From positions 1 to 64,000 of the forward strand of contig JAEOTL010000345.1 of assembly GCA_016839845.1 (NCBI GenBank): a stretch of DNA of 64,000 nt. The letters run 5' to 3'. The DNA comes from Promethearchaeota archaeon. Lineage in GTDB: Archaea > Asgardarchaeota > Lokiarchaeia > Sigynarchaeales > SOKP01. Shown piece after piece: positions 26,977-35,024 of the stretch. The notes beneath the pieces were generated by a model. It saw only the letters and a list, made by a program, of their open reading frames with translations. It was not told where the DNA came from and did no database searches. The position numbers were made by a program, and so were the translations under genes. Positions within the stretch are counted from its first letter, which is position 1. The number at the start of each line of letters is the position of its first letter.

Positions 26977-27291
26977 ATGAAAATGGTACAGATTGCAAAT
27001 TTATTCAATGTATTTGGATTTGTAAGAAATGTTTTAATCGTAATGTTTGTCATCATTTTCATCTTTTTTGTCATCGTAATTATCATCGTATACAAGCTTT
27101 TACATCGTAATGTTAACAAAGAAAAGAAAAGATCAGAAGATTTCTTCGAAAAATCAGTAGGTAAATCCCCAAATCCGTATATTAAACAAGAAGAGAATAA
27201 TGAAAAAAAGGGGATTAAATGCCAATATTGCGGAGAAGAAATCACAGATAAGGCTACTATGTGTCCTTTCTGCGGATCACATTTAAGTTAA
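26977..27291 (+). CDS. membrane-anchored zinc-ribbon protein
   Basis: About 104 residues. A hydrophobic segment (about 12-40) is followed by a charged linker and a C-terminal zinc ribbon CQYCGEEITDKATMCPFCG with two CxxC pairs. The ribbon would face the cytosol if the short N-terminus is outside. ATG at 26977 is chosen over the TTG three bases upstream; a TTTAATAAATAA stretch about 35 bp upstream can serve as TATA box. The function is unknown. Similar anchor-plus-ribbon proteins lie at 46497 and 57483. Confidence 0.65.
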   Translation: MKMVQIANLFNVFGFVRNVLIVMFVIIFIFFVIVIIIVYKLLHRNVNKEKKRSEDFFEKSVGKSPNPYIKQEENNEKKGIKCQYCGEEITDKATMCPFCGSHLS

Positions 27292-27318
27292 CAATTTAAG
27301 TGTGAAGCAGCCTTAGAC

Positions 27319-27333
27319 CTAGTTCTAAACTAG
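27319..27333. repeat. 15-bp perfect inverted repeat upstream of the B12-radical SAM gene
   Basis: CTAGTT, spacer CTA, then AACTAG. It lies 37 bp before the ATG at 27370 and directly upstream of a TATA-like AATTATATAT. The position fits an operator overlapping the TFB-recognition site. It is short enough that chance cannot be excluded. Confidence 0.35.
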
Positions 27334-27369
27334 TAAATTATATATCCAAAAATGTCTTAAATAGGTTAT

Positions 27370-28650
27370 ATGGGACTCACTATTTTACTGGTAAATCCTA
27401 ATACATTCCAGAGTCCTCCCGTAATACCTATAAGTTTGGAATATCTAGCTACAGCATTAGAAAAACACAACCATGATGTTGAAATATTAGACTTATGTTT
27501 TTCAAAAACACCAGAAAAAGATTTGGATAAAGCTATTAAAGCAAAATCATATGATTTAGTAGGATTTACCATTCGCAATATTGATTCTGCAATTTTTTTT
27601 AATAACCAATTTTTTTTACCTGAGTTCAAATCTTTGGTTCAGAACGTTAAAAGACAGAATATCCCAGTTATATTAGGAGGTTCAGGATTTTCTGTCATGC
27701 CTAATGAAATTTTAGATTACCTTGATGCGGATTATGGTATTATTGGACCAGGGGAGATCGTTTTTCCTAAGTTTTTAGAATTGTGGCAATCAAAGCAAAT
27801 AACTAAAAAAACATATGATGGTTGGGAACCAGGAGTGGATAAAGATTTAGTATATTTGAGGAGTAATAAAGTAGATTATTCACGATATTTAAAGGGGGAA
27901 GGCATCGTTGGATTTGAAACTCATGTTGGTTGTAATAATCAATGTCCATACTGTATAGAGGCTGACACCAAGGTATCTTTTAAGAAAATTCCCAATATTA
28001 TCATTGAATTATCTCATTTAGTTAACCAAGGCTACACTCATTTTCATACGTGTGATACTGAATTTAATACAGACTTACAATTTTCATTAGATTTTTGTTT
28101 AGCATTAATTGAAAGAGATTTGGATCTAAAATGGGCCCTTTATATGAAACCAACTCCGTTTAATGAACATCTTATTGAACTTCTACATAAATCAAAAGCT
28201 TATCTAATAACTCTTTCAGTTGATAGTGATGAAAGAATTCAGAAATCAAACAGATATACATATGATGATTTAACTCAAATTGTGAATTACTGTCAAAAGT
28301 ATCAGATTAAATTAGCTATTGATTTATTTATCGGTTATCCCAATGAAACTATAGAATCAGTGATAAAAATGATTAATTTCTTTAAAAATAATCGCCCATT
28401 TACGGTTGGAATAAGTTTTAACTATCGTGTTTATAACCATACTCCCCTGGCTAGTTTAATAAAGGAGAATCCTTCGCTAACAAAGAATTTAAATAAACCA
28501 TATACTAATAATGAAAATTTTTTGGAACCAATTTTTTACAGACAATTAACACTGGAAACAATAGAGGAATTGATTGGAGATGACGACTTGTTTAAAATTG
28601 CTGGAGTTTCCCCTGGAGTAAATTATCAAGAAATCAATAGAAGGATTTGA
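27370..28650 (+). CDS. B12-binding-domain radical SAM protein
   Basis: A 426-residue protein in two parts. Residues 1-140 have a B12-binding-like Rossmann fold (LLVNPN, YLATALEKHNHDVEILD, VILGGSGFSVMP, YGIIGPGE) without the D-x-H-x-x-G motif, so cobalamin, if bound, would be base-off or lacking a protein His ligand, as in most of this group. The radical SAM cluster motif is GCNNQCPYC (C188, C192, C195). IDLFIGYPNET is the later SAM-binding strand. Members include methylthiotransferases and P- or C-methylases; the substrate is unknown. It follows the zinc-ribbon gene by 78 bp. Confidence 0.87.
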   Translation: MGLTILLVNPNTFQSPPVIPISLEYLATALEKHNHDVEILDLCFSKTPEKDLDKAIKAKSYDLVGFTIRNIDSAIFFNNQFFLPEFKSLVQNVKRQNIPVILGGSGFSVMPNEILDYLDADYGIIGPGEIVFPKFLELWQSKQITKKTYDGWEPGVDKDLVYLRSNKVDYSRYLKGEGIVGFETHVGCNNQCPYCIEADTKVSFKKIPNIIIELSHLVNQGYTHFHTCDTEFNTDLQFSLDFCLALIERDLDLKWALYMKPTPFNEHLIELLHKSKAYLITLSVDSDERIQKSNRYTYDDLTQIVNYCQKYQIKLAIDLFIGYPNETIESVIKMINFFKNNRPFTVGISFNYRVYNHTPLASLIKENPSLTKNLNKPYTNNENFLEPIFYRQLTLETIEELIGDDDLFKIAGVSPGVNYQEINRRI

Positions 28651-28657
28651 GTTCCAT

Positions 28658-30094
28658 TCAGTAATTTAATCCTTTAAAATATTGGACTGTCGTATACATA
28701 TGTTTTCCTTTTTTTCGTAAATAATCCATTGCTTCTTCAATTCCCTCAATAGTTAGGTCAAACATTGGGATAATACTTGAGATTATCTTTCGCGTCCATG
28801 GAGACCACTCTGGTCGAATAAGTTCCGGATTTAACCACACTACATTATCCTTGAAATGTTCAGCGAGTTCTCTAATATAGTAGATACCTGGCATTTCATT
28901 TCTGTGATAATAGTAAATGCTTCCATATTTCTCGGTCAATTCCCAACTTGCCATTGCAGCATCACCAACGCAGACCACTTTATAAGAACTGTCGTATTTT
29001 TGCAAAAATTCATTAAAGTCTATTGATTCGTCAGGATTCCTTCTAGCATTGTTGTAAAGGCTCTCGTAAATGCAATTGTGATAATAATAGTATTTAAAGT
29101 CCTTGAAGTGTGACATCTTATTTGCGGCGGAAAAAAGAAGGTTCACAAGGCGAGCATAAGGCGTCATACTCCCCCCAACATCCATTAAAAGAATAAGTTT
29201 TATTTCGTTTTTTCTCCGTTTGTCAAATACTATCTCGAGGTCCCCCGCGTTTTTCGCAGTTTTATCAATCGTTTGATCTAAATCAAGTTCATCCCGCTTT
29301 CCTATTTCTTCAAGTTTTTTCAGTCGTTTAAGAGCAACCTTTATCTGTCGGGTGTCAAGAACGATATCCTTCCGATAATCTTTAAAAATTCGCTTTTCAG
29401 CAATTTGGACAGCAGTTCGCATACCAGCTCCACCCCCGATTCTCATACCCATCGGATTTTCCCCAGAATGCCCGAAAGGGGAGGTTCCTCTGGTACCTAT
29501 CCATCGATTCCCAAAGTTATGCTCTTCATCCTGTTGTTGCATCAATTCTTCTAGCCGTTTTTGCAATTCTTCAAGGTTTGTGAACTGATCGCCCATTTCT
29601 TGCATAGCACCAATCTCAGCCAGAGCGTTGAGGTTGTCTTGAAGCCATTGCATTATTTCATTCTTGATATCCTCGGGAGCGTTTGCCATGAGCATACCTT
29701 CTAGCTTATCACCATATTTTTCAAGAAGTTCCTCAAGCAACTCCTTGATATCAACATCCGAGAGATATTGTTGATATTCTTTTATGAGAAGTTCGAGCCC
29801 CTCCATGAGTTCAGGAAGAGAAATAGGTTTTTGTAACCAATCCCAGATTTCCTGCTTAAAATCTTCGGGGAACTGTACCATAGCATTTTTAAAGAAGTTT
29901 GCAAAGGAAATATCGAAGATATCAAAGTGGTGCTCGTTCTTACAGAGGATTGAGCGGGAAGTATAGTAAAATTCAACCATGTTGTGGATGAGTCCCTTAC
30001 TAAGGGCTTCAAGCAAGGTCATATATTCGGTGATACTTACAGGCAACCTTTCTTTCAAATAATAGAAAAATTCGACAAACATGTCTTTCCTCAT
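28658..30094 (-). CDS. CoxE-like VWA-domain protein (COG3825 type)
   Basis: A 478-residue protein. The N-terminal half is helical and Glu-rich (about 10-195). The segment GTSPFGHSGENPMGMRIGG (about 203-221) is a hallmark of the CoxE-like VWA group. The C-terminal VWA domain shows the metal-ion-dependent adhesion site DVGGSM (305-310), with further metal contacts expected near the later VCVGDAAM. In bacteria the gene is paired with a MoxR-type AAA ATPase, the two forming a chaperone for metal centres. No MoxR gene is present in this window. It is convergent with the B12-radical SAM gene, 7 bp apart. Confidence 0.85.
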   Translation of the reverse strand: MRKDMFVEFFYYLKERLPVSITEYMTLLEALSKGLIHNMVEFYYTSRSILCKNEHHFDIFDISFANFFKNAMVQFPEDFKQEIWDWLQKPISLPELMEGLELLIKEYQQYLSDVDIKELLEELLEKYGDKLEGMLMANAPEDIKNEIMQWLQDNLNALAEIGAMQEMGDQFTNLEELQKRLEELMQQQDEEHNFGNRWIGTRGTSPFGHSGENPMGMRIGGGAGMRTAVQIAEKRIFKDYRKDIVLDTRQIKVALKRLKKLEEIGKRDELDLDQTIDKTAKNAGDLEIVFDKRRKNEIKLILLMDVGGSMTPYARLVNLLFSAANKMSHFKDFKYYYYHNCIYESLYNNARRNPDESIDFNEFLQKYDSSYKVVCVGDAAMASWELTEKYGSIYYYHRNEMPGIYYIRELAEHFKDNVVWLNPELIRPEWSPWTRKIISSIIPMFDLTIEGIEEAMDYLRKKGKHMYTTVQYFKGLNY

Positions 30095-30176
30095 TCATAC
30101 ATATAATTTTCTTTTGACTGTGTAACTGTAATAATTGTATTAATTTAGGTTTTTGTCATTAGGTTTAAAAGTAAAT

Positions 30177-30184
30177 CTTATAAA
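30177..30184 (+). promoter_or_regulatory. TATA box for the small zinc-finger gene
   Basis: CTTATAAA lies about 30 bp before the ATG at 30211. The spacing fits a leaderless archaeal transcript and supports the ATG at 30211 over the one at 30232. Confidence 0.4.
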
Positions 30185-30210
30185 TTAATGCCCCCGTCAT
30201 GTTAAAATAG

Positions 30211-30753
30211 ATGATTACAATACGAATTATTATGAAAAATCACGTAGATATTTGCCCAATATGTGAGACTCAGGGCATTTTTAATCGTACAAATACAAAA
30301 AATAGTCGTGTTCATCTTCGAACTATTGGATATTCGGGAAGATTCATTACAAAACTCTGTAATACATGTTTAAACAAAATTGATTCAGATTTAATGAAGG
30401 GAATTCAACCGAAATTATACGGTCGCGGATTTGAAGTAATCGTGTATTGTCTCCCTATTCATTTTTATGAAATTAGAGATCAATTGCCAAACATAGATGA
30501 TTATATGCGTAATGCATTGCGTTTTATTAATAATATATATATGGGATTCATAAAAATACCAGCTAAATTCAAAGTTTTTTATGACTTCGCAGCATTAATT
30601 AACCTCCTCGATGCTAGAAATTTGATAAATGAGAAGGAAGATCTTATACGTATCTTACATATTAAATATCCGGATCACATAGATGAAATTCATGAGAAAT
30701 GTGCAGAAATCTTAAATTGGGAGAAAAAAATGAATTATTCAATATCTAACTAA
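30211..30753 (+). CDS. zinc-finger-like protein of unknown function
   Basis: A 180-residue protein. C15 and C18 (CPICE) with C49 and C52 (CNTC) make a likely four-Cys zinc site in an N-terminal module containing basic residues (RTNTKNSRVHLRTIGYSGRF). The rest (about 60-180) is mostly helical. I do not recognise the family. The ATG at 30211 is favoured by the TATA spacing; ATG at 30232 would drop seven residues. It is divergent from the VWA gene. The region just downstream holds the GC-rich structured island. Confidence 0.6.
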   Translation: MITIRIIMKNHVDICPICETQGIFNRTNTKNSRVHLRTIGYSGRFITKLCNTCLNKIDSDLMKGIQPKLYGRGFEVIVYCLPIHFYEIRDQLPNIDDYMRNALRFINNIYMGFIKIPAKFKVFYDFAALINLLDARNLINEKEDLIRILHIKYPDHIDEIHEKCAEILNWEKKMNYSISN

Positions 30754-30775
30754 CATATTAATATAAAAAATTAGT

Positions 30776-30959
30776 TCAATAGCACACACTCGTGCTATTG
30801 AGAGTGACAGGCTAAATTGGTCGCCCGAAAGCACCCCACGTACACCCCCCACCTCACCCACCCCGTCTTTTACGGGTTCCACTCACGAAATAAGATTGGA
30901 TTAATCTGAGATGATCATGCATCTTTCAATACACAATTTGTTTGCTAGCGATTGCCTGT
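30776..30959 (-). ncRNA. candidate structured RNA in a GC-rich island
   Basis: In a very AT-rich genome this gap is strikingly GC-rich between about 30780 and 30890. It holds a perfect 10-bp stem TCAATAGCAC/GTGCTATTGA with a 6-base loop (30776-30801), a 5-bp stem CCCGT/ACGGG (30862-30876), complementary pairs GAGTG/CACTC (30802-30806 with 30880-30884), and a long-range pair ACAGGC/GCCTGT (30807-30812 with 30954-30959). On the minus strand the 10-bp hairpin is followed by a T6 run, like a terminator, and a TATA-like element lies at about 31013-31020. A minus-strand RNA of about 200 nt is therefore inferred. It does not match RNase P RNA, SRP RNA, tRNA or C/D-box RNA by eye. Confidence 0.4.
30834..30864 (-). 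other. canonical G-quadruplex motif
   Basis: The minus strand has four G runs of 4, 3, 6 and 4 with loops of 1, 6 and 7 bases. This satisfies the standard G3+N1-7 rule. Such a motif is unexpected in sequence this poor in G and C, and it lies inside the candidate structured RNA. Confidence 0.75.
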
Positions 30960-31095
30960 TCAATTATAGTCGACGATCCATTTATTAAGTGAAGTAGTAA
31001 TGATTAGAAACAACTTATATAAGGAGAATTCACCTATATTAAGATTGTATATTTTCTATTTTTAAATTCAAGAAAAAAATATCAGCCTATATATC

Positions 31096-32073
31096 ATGCC
31101 AGATGGGCAACTTACAACAGATACGGTCAAGAAGTTAATAAATTCTAGAAAAAAGAAGAATCTTGTCAAGGACATATTCTTAAAACTAAAGCATTCAGGG
31201 AATGATCTTCAAGATTTTAATGAATTCTTGGGGGAATTGATGAAGGTAGATAGTTCTTATATCATAAATGAAATCTACTATGAAATCCGCGAGAAAGCTT
31301 CAAAAATTCTTAGTTTTAATAATATATTAAAAATGGATGAAATTATTTTAGGAAATTATATACATAGTGAACGGGAACAGTTTATAACATCATTTAAGGG
31401 AAGCCTTGAGATAATTGGTGCGCGTATCGAAGGATATTTAGTGCTAACGAATTTAAGAATAGCAGGTGTAGGAATTGTAAAACGTAATCTTTCGGATGAA
31501 ATCTATTATTGGAATGCAGCTGTACTAGGGGGTTTGCTCGGAGCGACAGTGGCTAAAAAAGTTATCAAAGAAAGGGTGAAAAGAGGGGATTCAGTTCAAT
31601 GGGCATTTAATAGAGATATGAGGAACATATTTTCCGATGAAGAACTTCATAAATTTAATTATAATTTTCCAATAATAAGAGTTTATGATATTAAAACTAC
31701 GTTCGAAAGTTTGTCATATTATATCAAACTTAAATATGAGCATGAATTTGGATTAAAAGCAGTACGCATTCGAATCACACCCCAGCGAGAAAAAGTTGAA
31801 ACCAAAAGAATGTTTGCAACTAGAAGAAATGAAGTGTTAGAAAGGATTGAGGAGGTTTTACTCAGGACTCAATTATTAGATGATTATAAATTTGAGAAAC
31901 CTCCTAACACACTGTTTTTAATGCGAACCTCAAAAGAGATAAATAATAAGGGGGAGGAAATTATCAATAAAATATGCGCACATTGTGGGGATATGAATAA
32001 TTTCACCAAGCCAGAAGTTAATATCTTTAAATGTTTGAGATGTGGAGCTAAACACCATATGCGAGATTATTAA
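31096..32073 (+). CDS. GRAM/PH-like protein with C-terminal zinc ribbon
   Basis: A 325-residue protein. The N-terminal 85 residues are helical and basic. The middle (about 86-250) reads as a beta-rich module with GYLVLTNLRIAGVGI, the pattern of GRAM/bacterial PH domains, interrupted by a short Gly/Ala-rich hydrophobic stretch (AAVLGGLLGATVAKK). C294, C297, C313 and C316 form a C-terminal zinc ribbon. Lipid or protein binding is possible; the function is unknown. A palindromic TTATATAA lies about 80 bp upstream. It follows the GC-rich island. Confidence 0.6.
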   Translation: MPDGQLTTDTVKKLINSRKKKNLVKDIFLKLKHSGNDLQDFNEFLGELMKVDSSYIINEIYYEIREKASKILSFNNILKMDEIILGNYIHSEREQFITSFKGSLEIIGARIEGYLVLTNLRIAGVGIVKRNLSDEIYYWNAAVLGGLLGATVAKKVIKERVKRGDSVQWAFNRDMRNIFSDEELHKFNYNFPIIRVYDIKTTFESLSYYIKLKYEHEFGLKAVRIRITPQREKVETKRMFATRRNEVLERIEEVLLRTQLLDDYKFEKPPNTLFLMRTSKEINNKGEEIINKICAHCGDMNNFTKPEVNIFKCLRCGAKHHMRDY

Positions 32074-32215
32074 ATAGATAGAATTAGGTATAATTATAGT
32101 TACTAAAAAAAACAGCGGGAACTCGTCTAATCCTCAATTTTTTGCTCAATATAGAAGTCAATAAATACTAGCTGATTTTATATCCTATTAACAACAACAA
32201 CTAATTTTTAATCCA

Positions 32216-33349
32216 ATGAAATCCACACCAAAAAGAAAACTAATTCTATTACTTATTTTAGGATTCGTTTTTGGATATTCACAATCAATTAGGGATGTAT
32301 GTGATAGAAGATCCTCATACAAAGAATGTGATGATGCTTTTATTACTAAGTTAAATCTATCTAAAGTTTCGCGTAGAATCCACATTGTTAATAATTGGTC
32401 TGATACGAAGGCTGCAGGACTCTGCACTGGTTCCGGAAGCTATGTCGACCCTTATGTTATTGAAAATTTGATGATCGATGGGGGAGTATCAGAATCTTGT
32501 ATTTTGATTGAAAATTCAACCGTCTATTTTAAGATTGAAAATTGTACTGTGTATAATTCAACTGAAAACAACATGGTGGGTATCCTCTTATCTCATGTCA
32601 ATAACTCCTTGTTGATTAACAATAATAGTTCCTCAAACGAAGGGGGAATTATCTTACGTTATTGTAGTAATAATACCATTGTAAATAATATAGTCACTAA
32701 CAATTCTTTTGGGATAATTTTGTTTAGGAGTAGTAATAACAGGATTTCGGAAAATTATGTGAATGAGAATTACAATGGAGAGGGAAGTATTGGACTGATA
32801 AAAAGTCATAACAATACCATTTCGGGAAATTATGCTAGTGATAATCGTGAAGGAATAGATTTATGGGAAAGTCATGATAATCTCATTACAGAGAATACTC
32901 TGGAGAATAATAACGCGGGAATTAGAATAAGTGAAAGTGATAACAACATAATTAGCCAAAATAACCTCACGAGTATTCCCAGATTTAATGGGATTCTATT
33001 GGGATCTGGAAATTTCAACTTAATTTACCTTAACTGCCTCACTACTTTCATTAATGCCAAGGATTACGGTTTTAATAATTCGTGGGACAATGGCATAAAA
33101 GGAAATTATTGGGACGATTATAGAGGTTCAGATGATGATAACAATAGAATTGGTGACGTTCCATATGAAATCTTTTTTAGCAATGGAAGCCAAGACAACT
33201 TCCCTTTGATGAATTGTCCACTCCCTCTAACTGAAGGGGATGAAGGAATTATGTGGTATGATATACTCACCCTAATTGGCAGTTTAGCTCTTGTTATAGT
33301 TATCACGGGATTTATAATTCAAAAACAGAGGAAAACTAGAGTAAAATAA
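32216..33349 (+). CDS. NosD-like right-handed beta-helix surface protein
   Basis: A 377-residue exported protein. A signal sequence (KRKLILLLILGFVFGYS, about 6-23) precedes an N-terminal module with AAGLCTGSGSYVDPYVIEN. Residues about 95-300 contain PbH1-type repeats with the pattern N-N-x-I-x-x-N, typical of NosD/CASH beta-helices. C-terminal GNYWDDYRGSD is also common in NosD proteins. A final transmembrane segment (about 348-368) with a basic tail anchors it, so the helix faces outside. Many N-x-S/T sites suit glycosylation. It is paralogous to the genes at 33490 and 52605. Carbohydrate or surface-layer functions are possible. Confidence 0.85.
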   Translation: MKSTPKRKLILLLILGFVFGYSQSIRDVCDRRSSYKECDDAFITKLNLSKVSRRIHIVNNWSDTKAAGLCTGSGSYVDPYVIENLMIDGGVSESCILIENSTVYFKIENCTVYNSTENNMVGILLSHVNNSLLINNNSSSNEGGIILRYCSNNTIVNNIVTNNSFGIILFRSSNNRISENYVNENYNGEGSIGLIKSHNNTISGNYASDNREGIDLWESHDNLITENTLENNNAGIRISESDNNIISQNNLTSIPRFNGILLGSGNFNLIYLNCLTTFINAKDYGFNNSWDNGIKGNYWDDYRGSDDDNNRIGDVPYEIFFSNGSQDNFPLMNCPLPLTEGDEGIMWYDILTLIGSLALVIVITGFIIQKQRKTRVK

Positions 33350-33360
33350 CAAAAAACTCT

Positions 33361-33399
33361 AGCTTATAAGCATACTCCTTCTTGTCCTACTCATAAGCT
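33361..33399. repeat. inverted repeat between two NosD-like genes
   Basis: AGCTTAT (33361-33367) pairs with ATAAGCT (33393-33399); the left arm is itself within the palindrome GCTTATAAGC. It starts 12 bp after the stop of the first NosD-like gene, so it may act as a terminator hairpin. No strong T run follows. Confidence 0.35.
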
Positions 33400-33489
33400 T
33401 GAATAGTAACGCTCTAGGAAATCTGATATCATACATAAATAAGACTGTATCTTATAGTATAATAACAATCGCACCTTTGATTTAATTAA

Positions 33490-34266
33490 ATGAAATTCAC
33501 TCTAAAAAGAAAACTAACATTTTTACTTATTTTAGGGTTCAGTTTTGGAGTCTCAGGTATAATTAATGATACCAACTATATAGGTTCGGTATATAGAGGT
33601 AATGATACCTTAAACTTTGAATATTTAGAAATCTCAACAATATCGGGGAAGATTCATATAATCGGTAATTCAGGTTGGGTTGATTTTAGAAATGCAGGAA
33701 ATTGTACGGGCTCAGGTACTTATTCTGATCCTTATGTCATAGAAAATTTAGTAACAAATGGTATCTTGATTGAAAATTCAAGCGTCTATTTTAAGATTGA
33801 AAATTGTGTTGTCCATAACTCCTATTGGCGTTATGGAGGAATCCTTTTAGTTGATGTTAATAATTCCCAATTGATTAATAACGATAGTTCATCTCATCAC
33901 AAAGGAATATCCTTGCTCCTTAGTAATAATAATACTATTTCGGGAAACTTCTTAAATAATAATTATCAAGGGATAGATTTGTGGTATAGTAATAATAACG
34001 TCGTTTCAGGAAACTCTGCAAACAACAATAGTTACGGGATCTTTTTAGAAAGAAGCAATTGCAGTATAATATCAGGAAACAATTTTATTGGAAATGATGT
34101 TTGTATCAAAGAAACTGATTGCGAAGGTAATATTTTTGAGAATAACATTTGTAGGGGGGAATCACGAATTCCTGGATATAATTTACTCTTTCTATTTACT
34201 ATCCTAATTGGTGTAATAATGTTGATTAAAAAAAAGGCTATGAAGCATGCCCTAAAAAGAAAATAG
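33490..34266 (+). CDS. NosD-like beta-helix surface protein, shorter paralogue
   Basis: A 258-residue paralogue of the preceding gene. Its signal sequence KRKLTFLLILGFSFG and the module AGNCTGSGTYSDPYVIENL are close to the first copy even at DNA level. The PbH1 repeat region (about 110-215) is shorter. Residues about 226-246 form a C-terminal transmembrane anchor with a basic tail. A tandem duplication followed by loss of repeats is inferred. Confidence 0.82.
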   Translation: MKFTLKRKLTFLLILGFSFGVSGIINDTNYIGSVYRGNDTLNFEYLEISTISGKIHIIGNSGWVDFRNAGNCTGSGTYSDPYVIENLVTNGILIENSSVYFKIENCVVHNSYWRYGGILLVDVNNSQLINNDSSSHHKGISLLLSNNNTISGNFLNNNYQGIDLWYSNNNVVSGNSANNNSYGIFLERSNCSIISGNNFIGNDVCIKETDCEGNIFENNICRGESRIPGYNLLFLFTILIGVIMLIKKKAMKHALKRK

Positions 34267-34296
34267 CTTGCAATTAGAAATTTAAAATTTTAACTT

Positions 34297-34311
34297 ACGG
34301 AGTCACTCCGT
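34297..34311. repeat. perfect palindrome after the second NosD-like gene
   Basis: ACGGAGT, central C, ACTCCGT: two exact 7-bp arms, GC-richer than the surroundings. It lies 31 bp after the stop of the gene at 33490 and in the convergent gap to the membrane protein at 34418. A transcription terminator or protein site are both possible; a pyrimidine-rich stretch follows. Confidence 0.4.
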
Positions 34312-34417
34312 CTACTTACTCAGCTTTCAATTTCCTCCAATCTAAGGCTCGTTCTTGAGTTATGCACCTGGACTTACTAGGGGATTATTATCAGAAGTCC
34401 TGAAAGCAATTACTTAA

Positions 34418-34708
34418 CTAACTCCCAAGAAAGGGCAAGAATGGAATGAACTGTATAAGAATCCTGAGAGTAATCCCTATGATCCCTAGAATAATACCGG
34501 ATATCGCCTTTCCTTTGGAGTCACATACCACAGCACCGGTTAAGCCGAACCCTATAGCAAGGATAGGCACAATCCAGCCAATTACCGCAATAATAATAAT
34601 ATAAGTATCAGTTAAAAAGCGGTAGATTATAAAGCCTCCTGCTAGTAAGCTAACTGGTATACTAATGATACCGAGTACAAATGCAGTTATTCCATATGAC
34701 TTTTCCAT
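34418..34708 (-). CDS. small membrane protein, DUF4190/DUF4064-like
   Basis: A 96-residue protein with three hydrophobic segments (about 8-30, 36-58 and 68-92). The pattern GITAFVLGIISIP at the N-terminus and GKAISGIILGIIGI near the C-terminus is the repeated A/G-x-x-x-G-I-x-x-x-P arrangement seen in DUF4190-type proteins. Their role is unknown. It is convergent with the NosD-like pair. Confidence 0.6.
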   Translation of the reverse strand: MEKSYGITAFVLGIISIPVSLLAGGFIIYRFLTDTYIIIIAVIGWIVPILAIGFGLTGAVVCDSKGKAISGIILGIIGITLRILIQFIPFLPFLGS

Positions 34709-35024
34709 ATTTTTGGTATTTCTGTTTTAAAGTTAAGTTTCGAGATGGATATACTAGTATTTAAACTAATTTGTAAAAAAAGCTAACAATCAGAAAAATA
34801 TAAAAAATAAAATTTCTCTCTTATCTAAGATTAATAGGTTTAACCATCAGAGTTAATATATCAAATATCTTAATAATTAGTAAAATAACCGCATCAAGAA
34901 TAGATTAAATTTGAAAATGAAATTGAGTATTCTCAAAATTTATTTAAAAGGGATTTTATTTAAATTTCTGATGATTTATTTTTAATCGTAAAATTGAATA
35001 AACTTAAGTTTCTGCTAATTAAAA
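34709..35024. other. AT-rich intergenic region without a recognised gene
   Basis: No credible ORF or structured element is seen. A TATA-like TTTATTTAAA stands at about 34940, and TTTATTTTTAATCG nearer the solute-binding protein start; one of these is probably its promoter. The rest looks like spacer. Confidence 0.4.

Noticed and set aside
30870..30890. Possible tRNA T-arm (GGGTTCCAC)
   Set aside because: The flanking bases cannot form a 5-bp T stem, and no acceptor, D or anticodon arms can be drawn.
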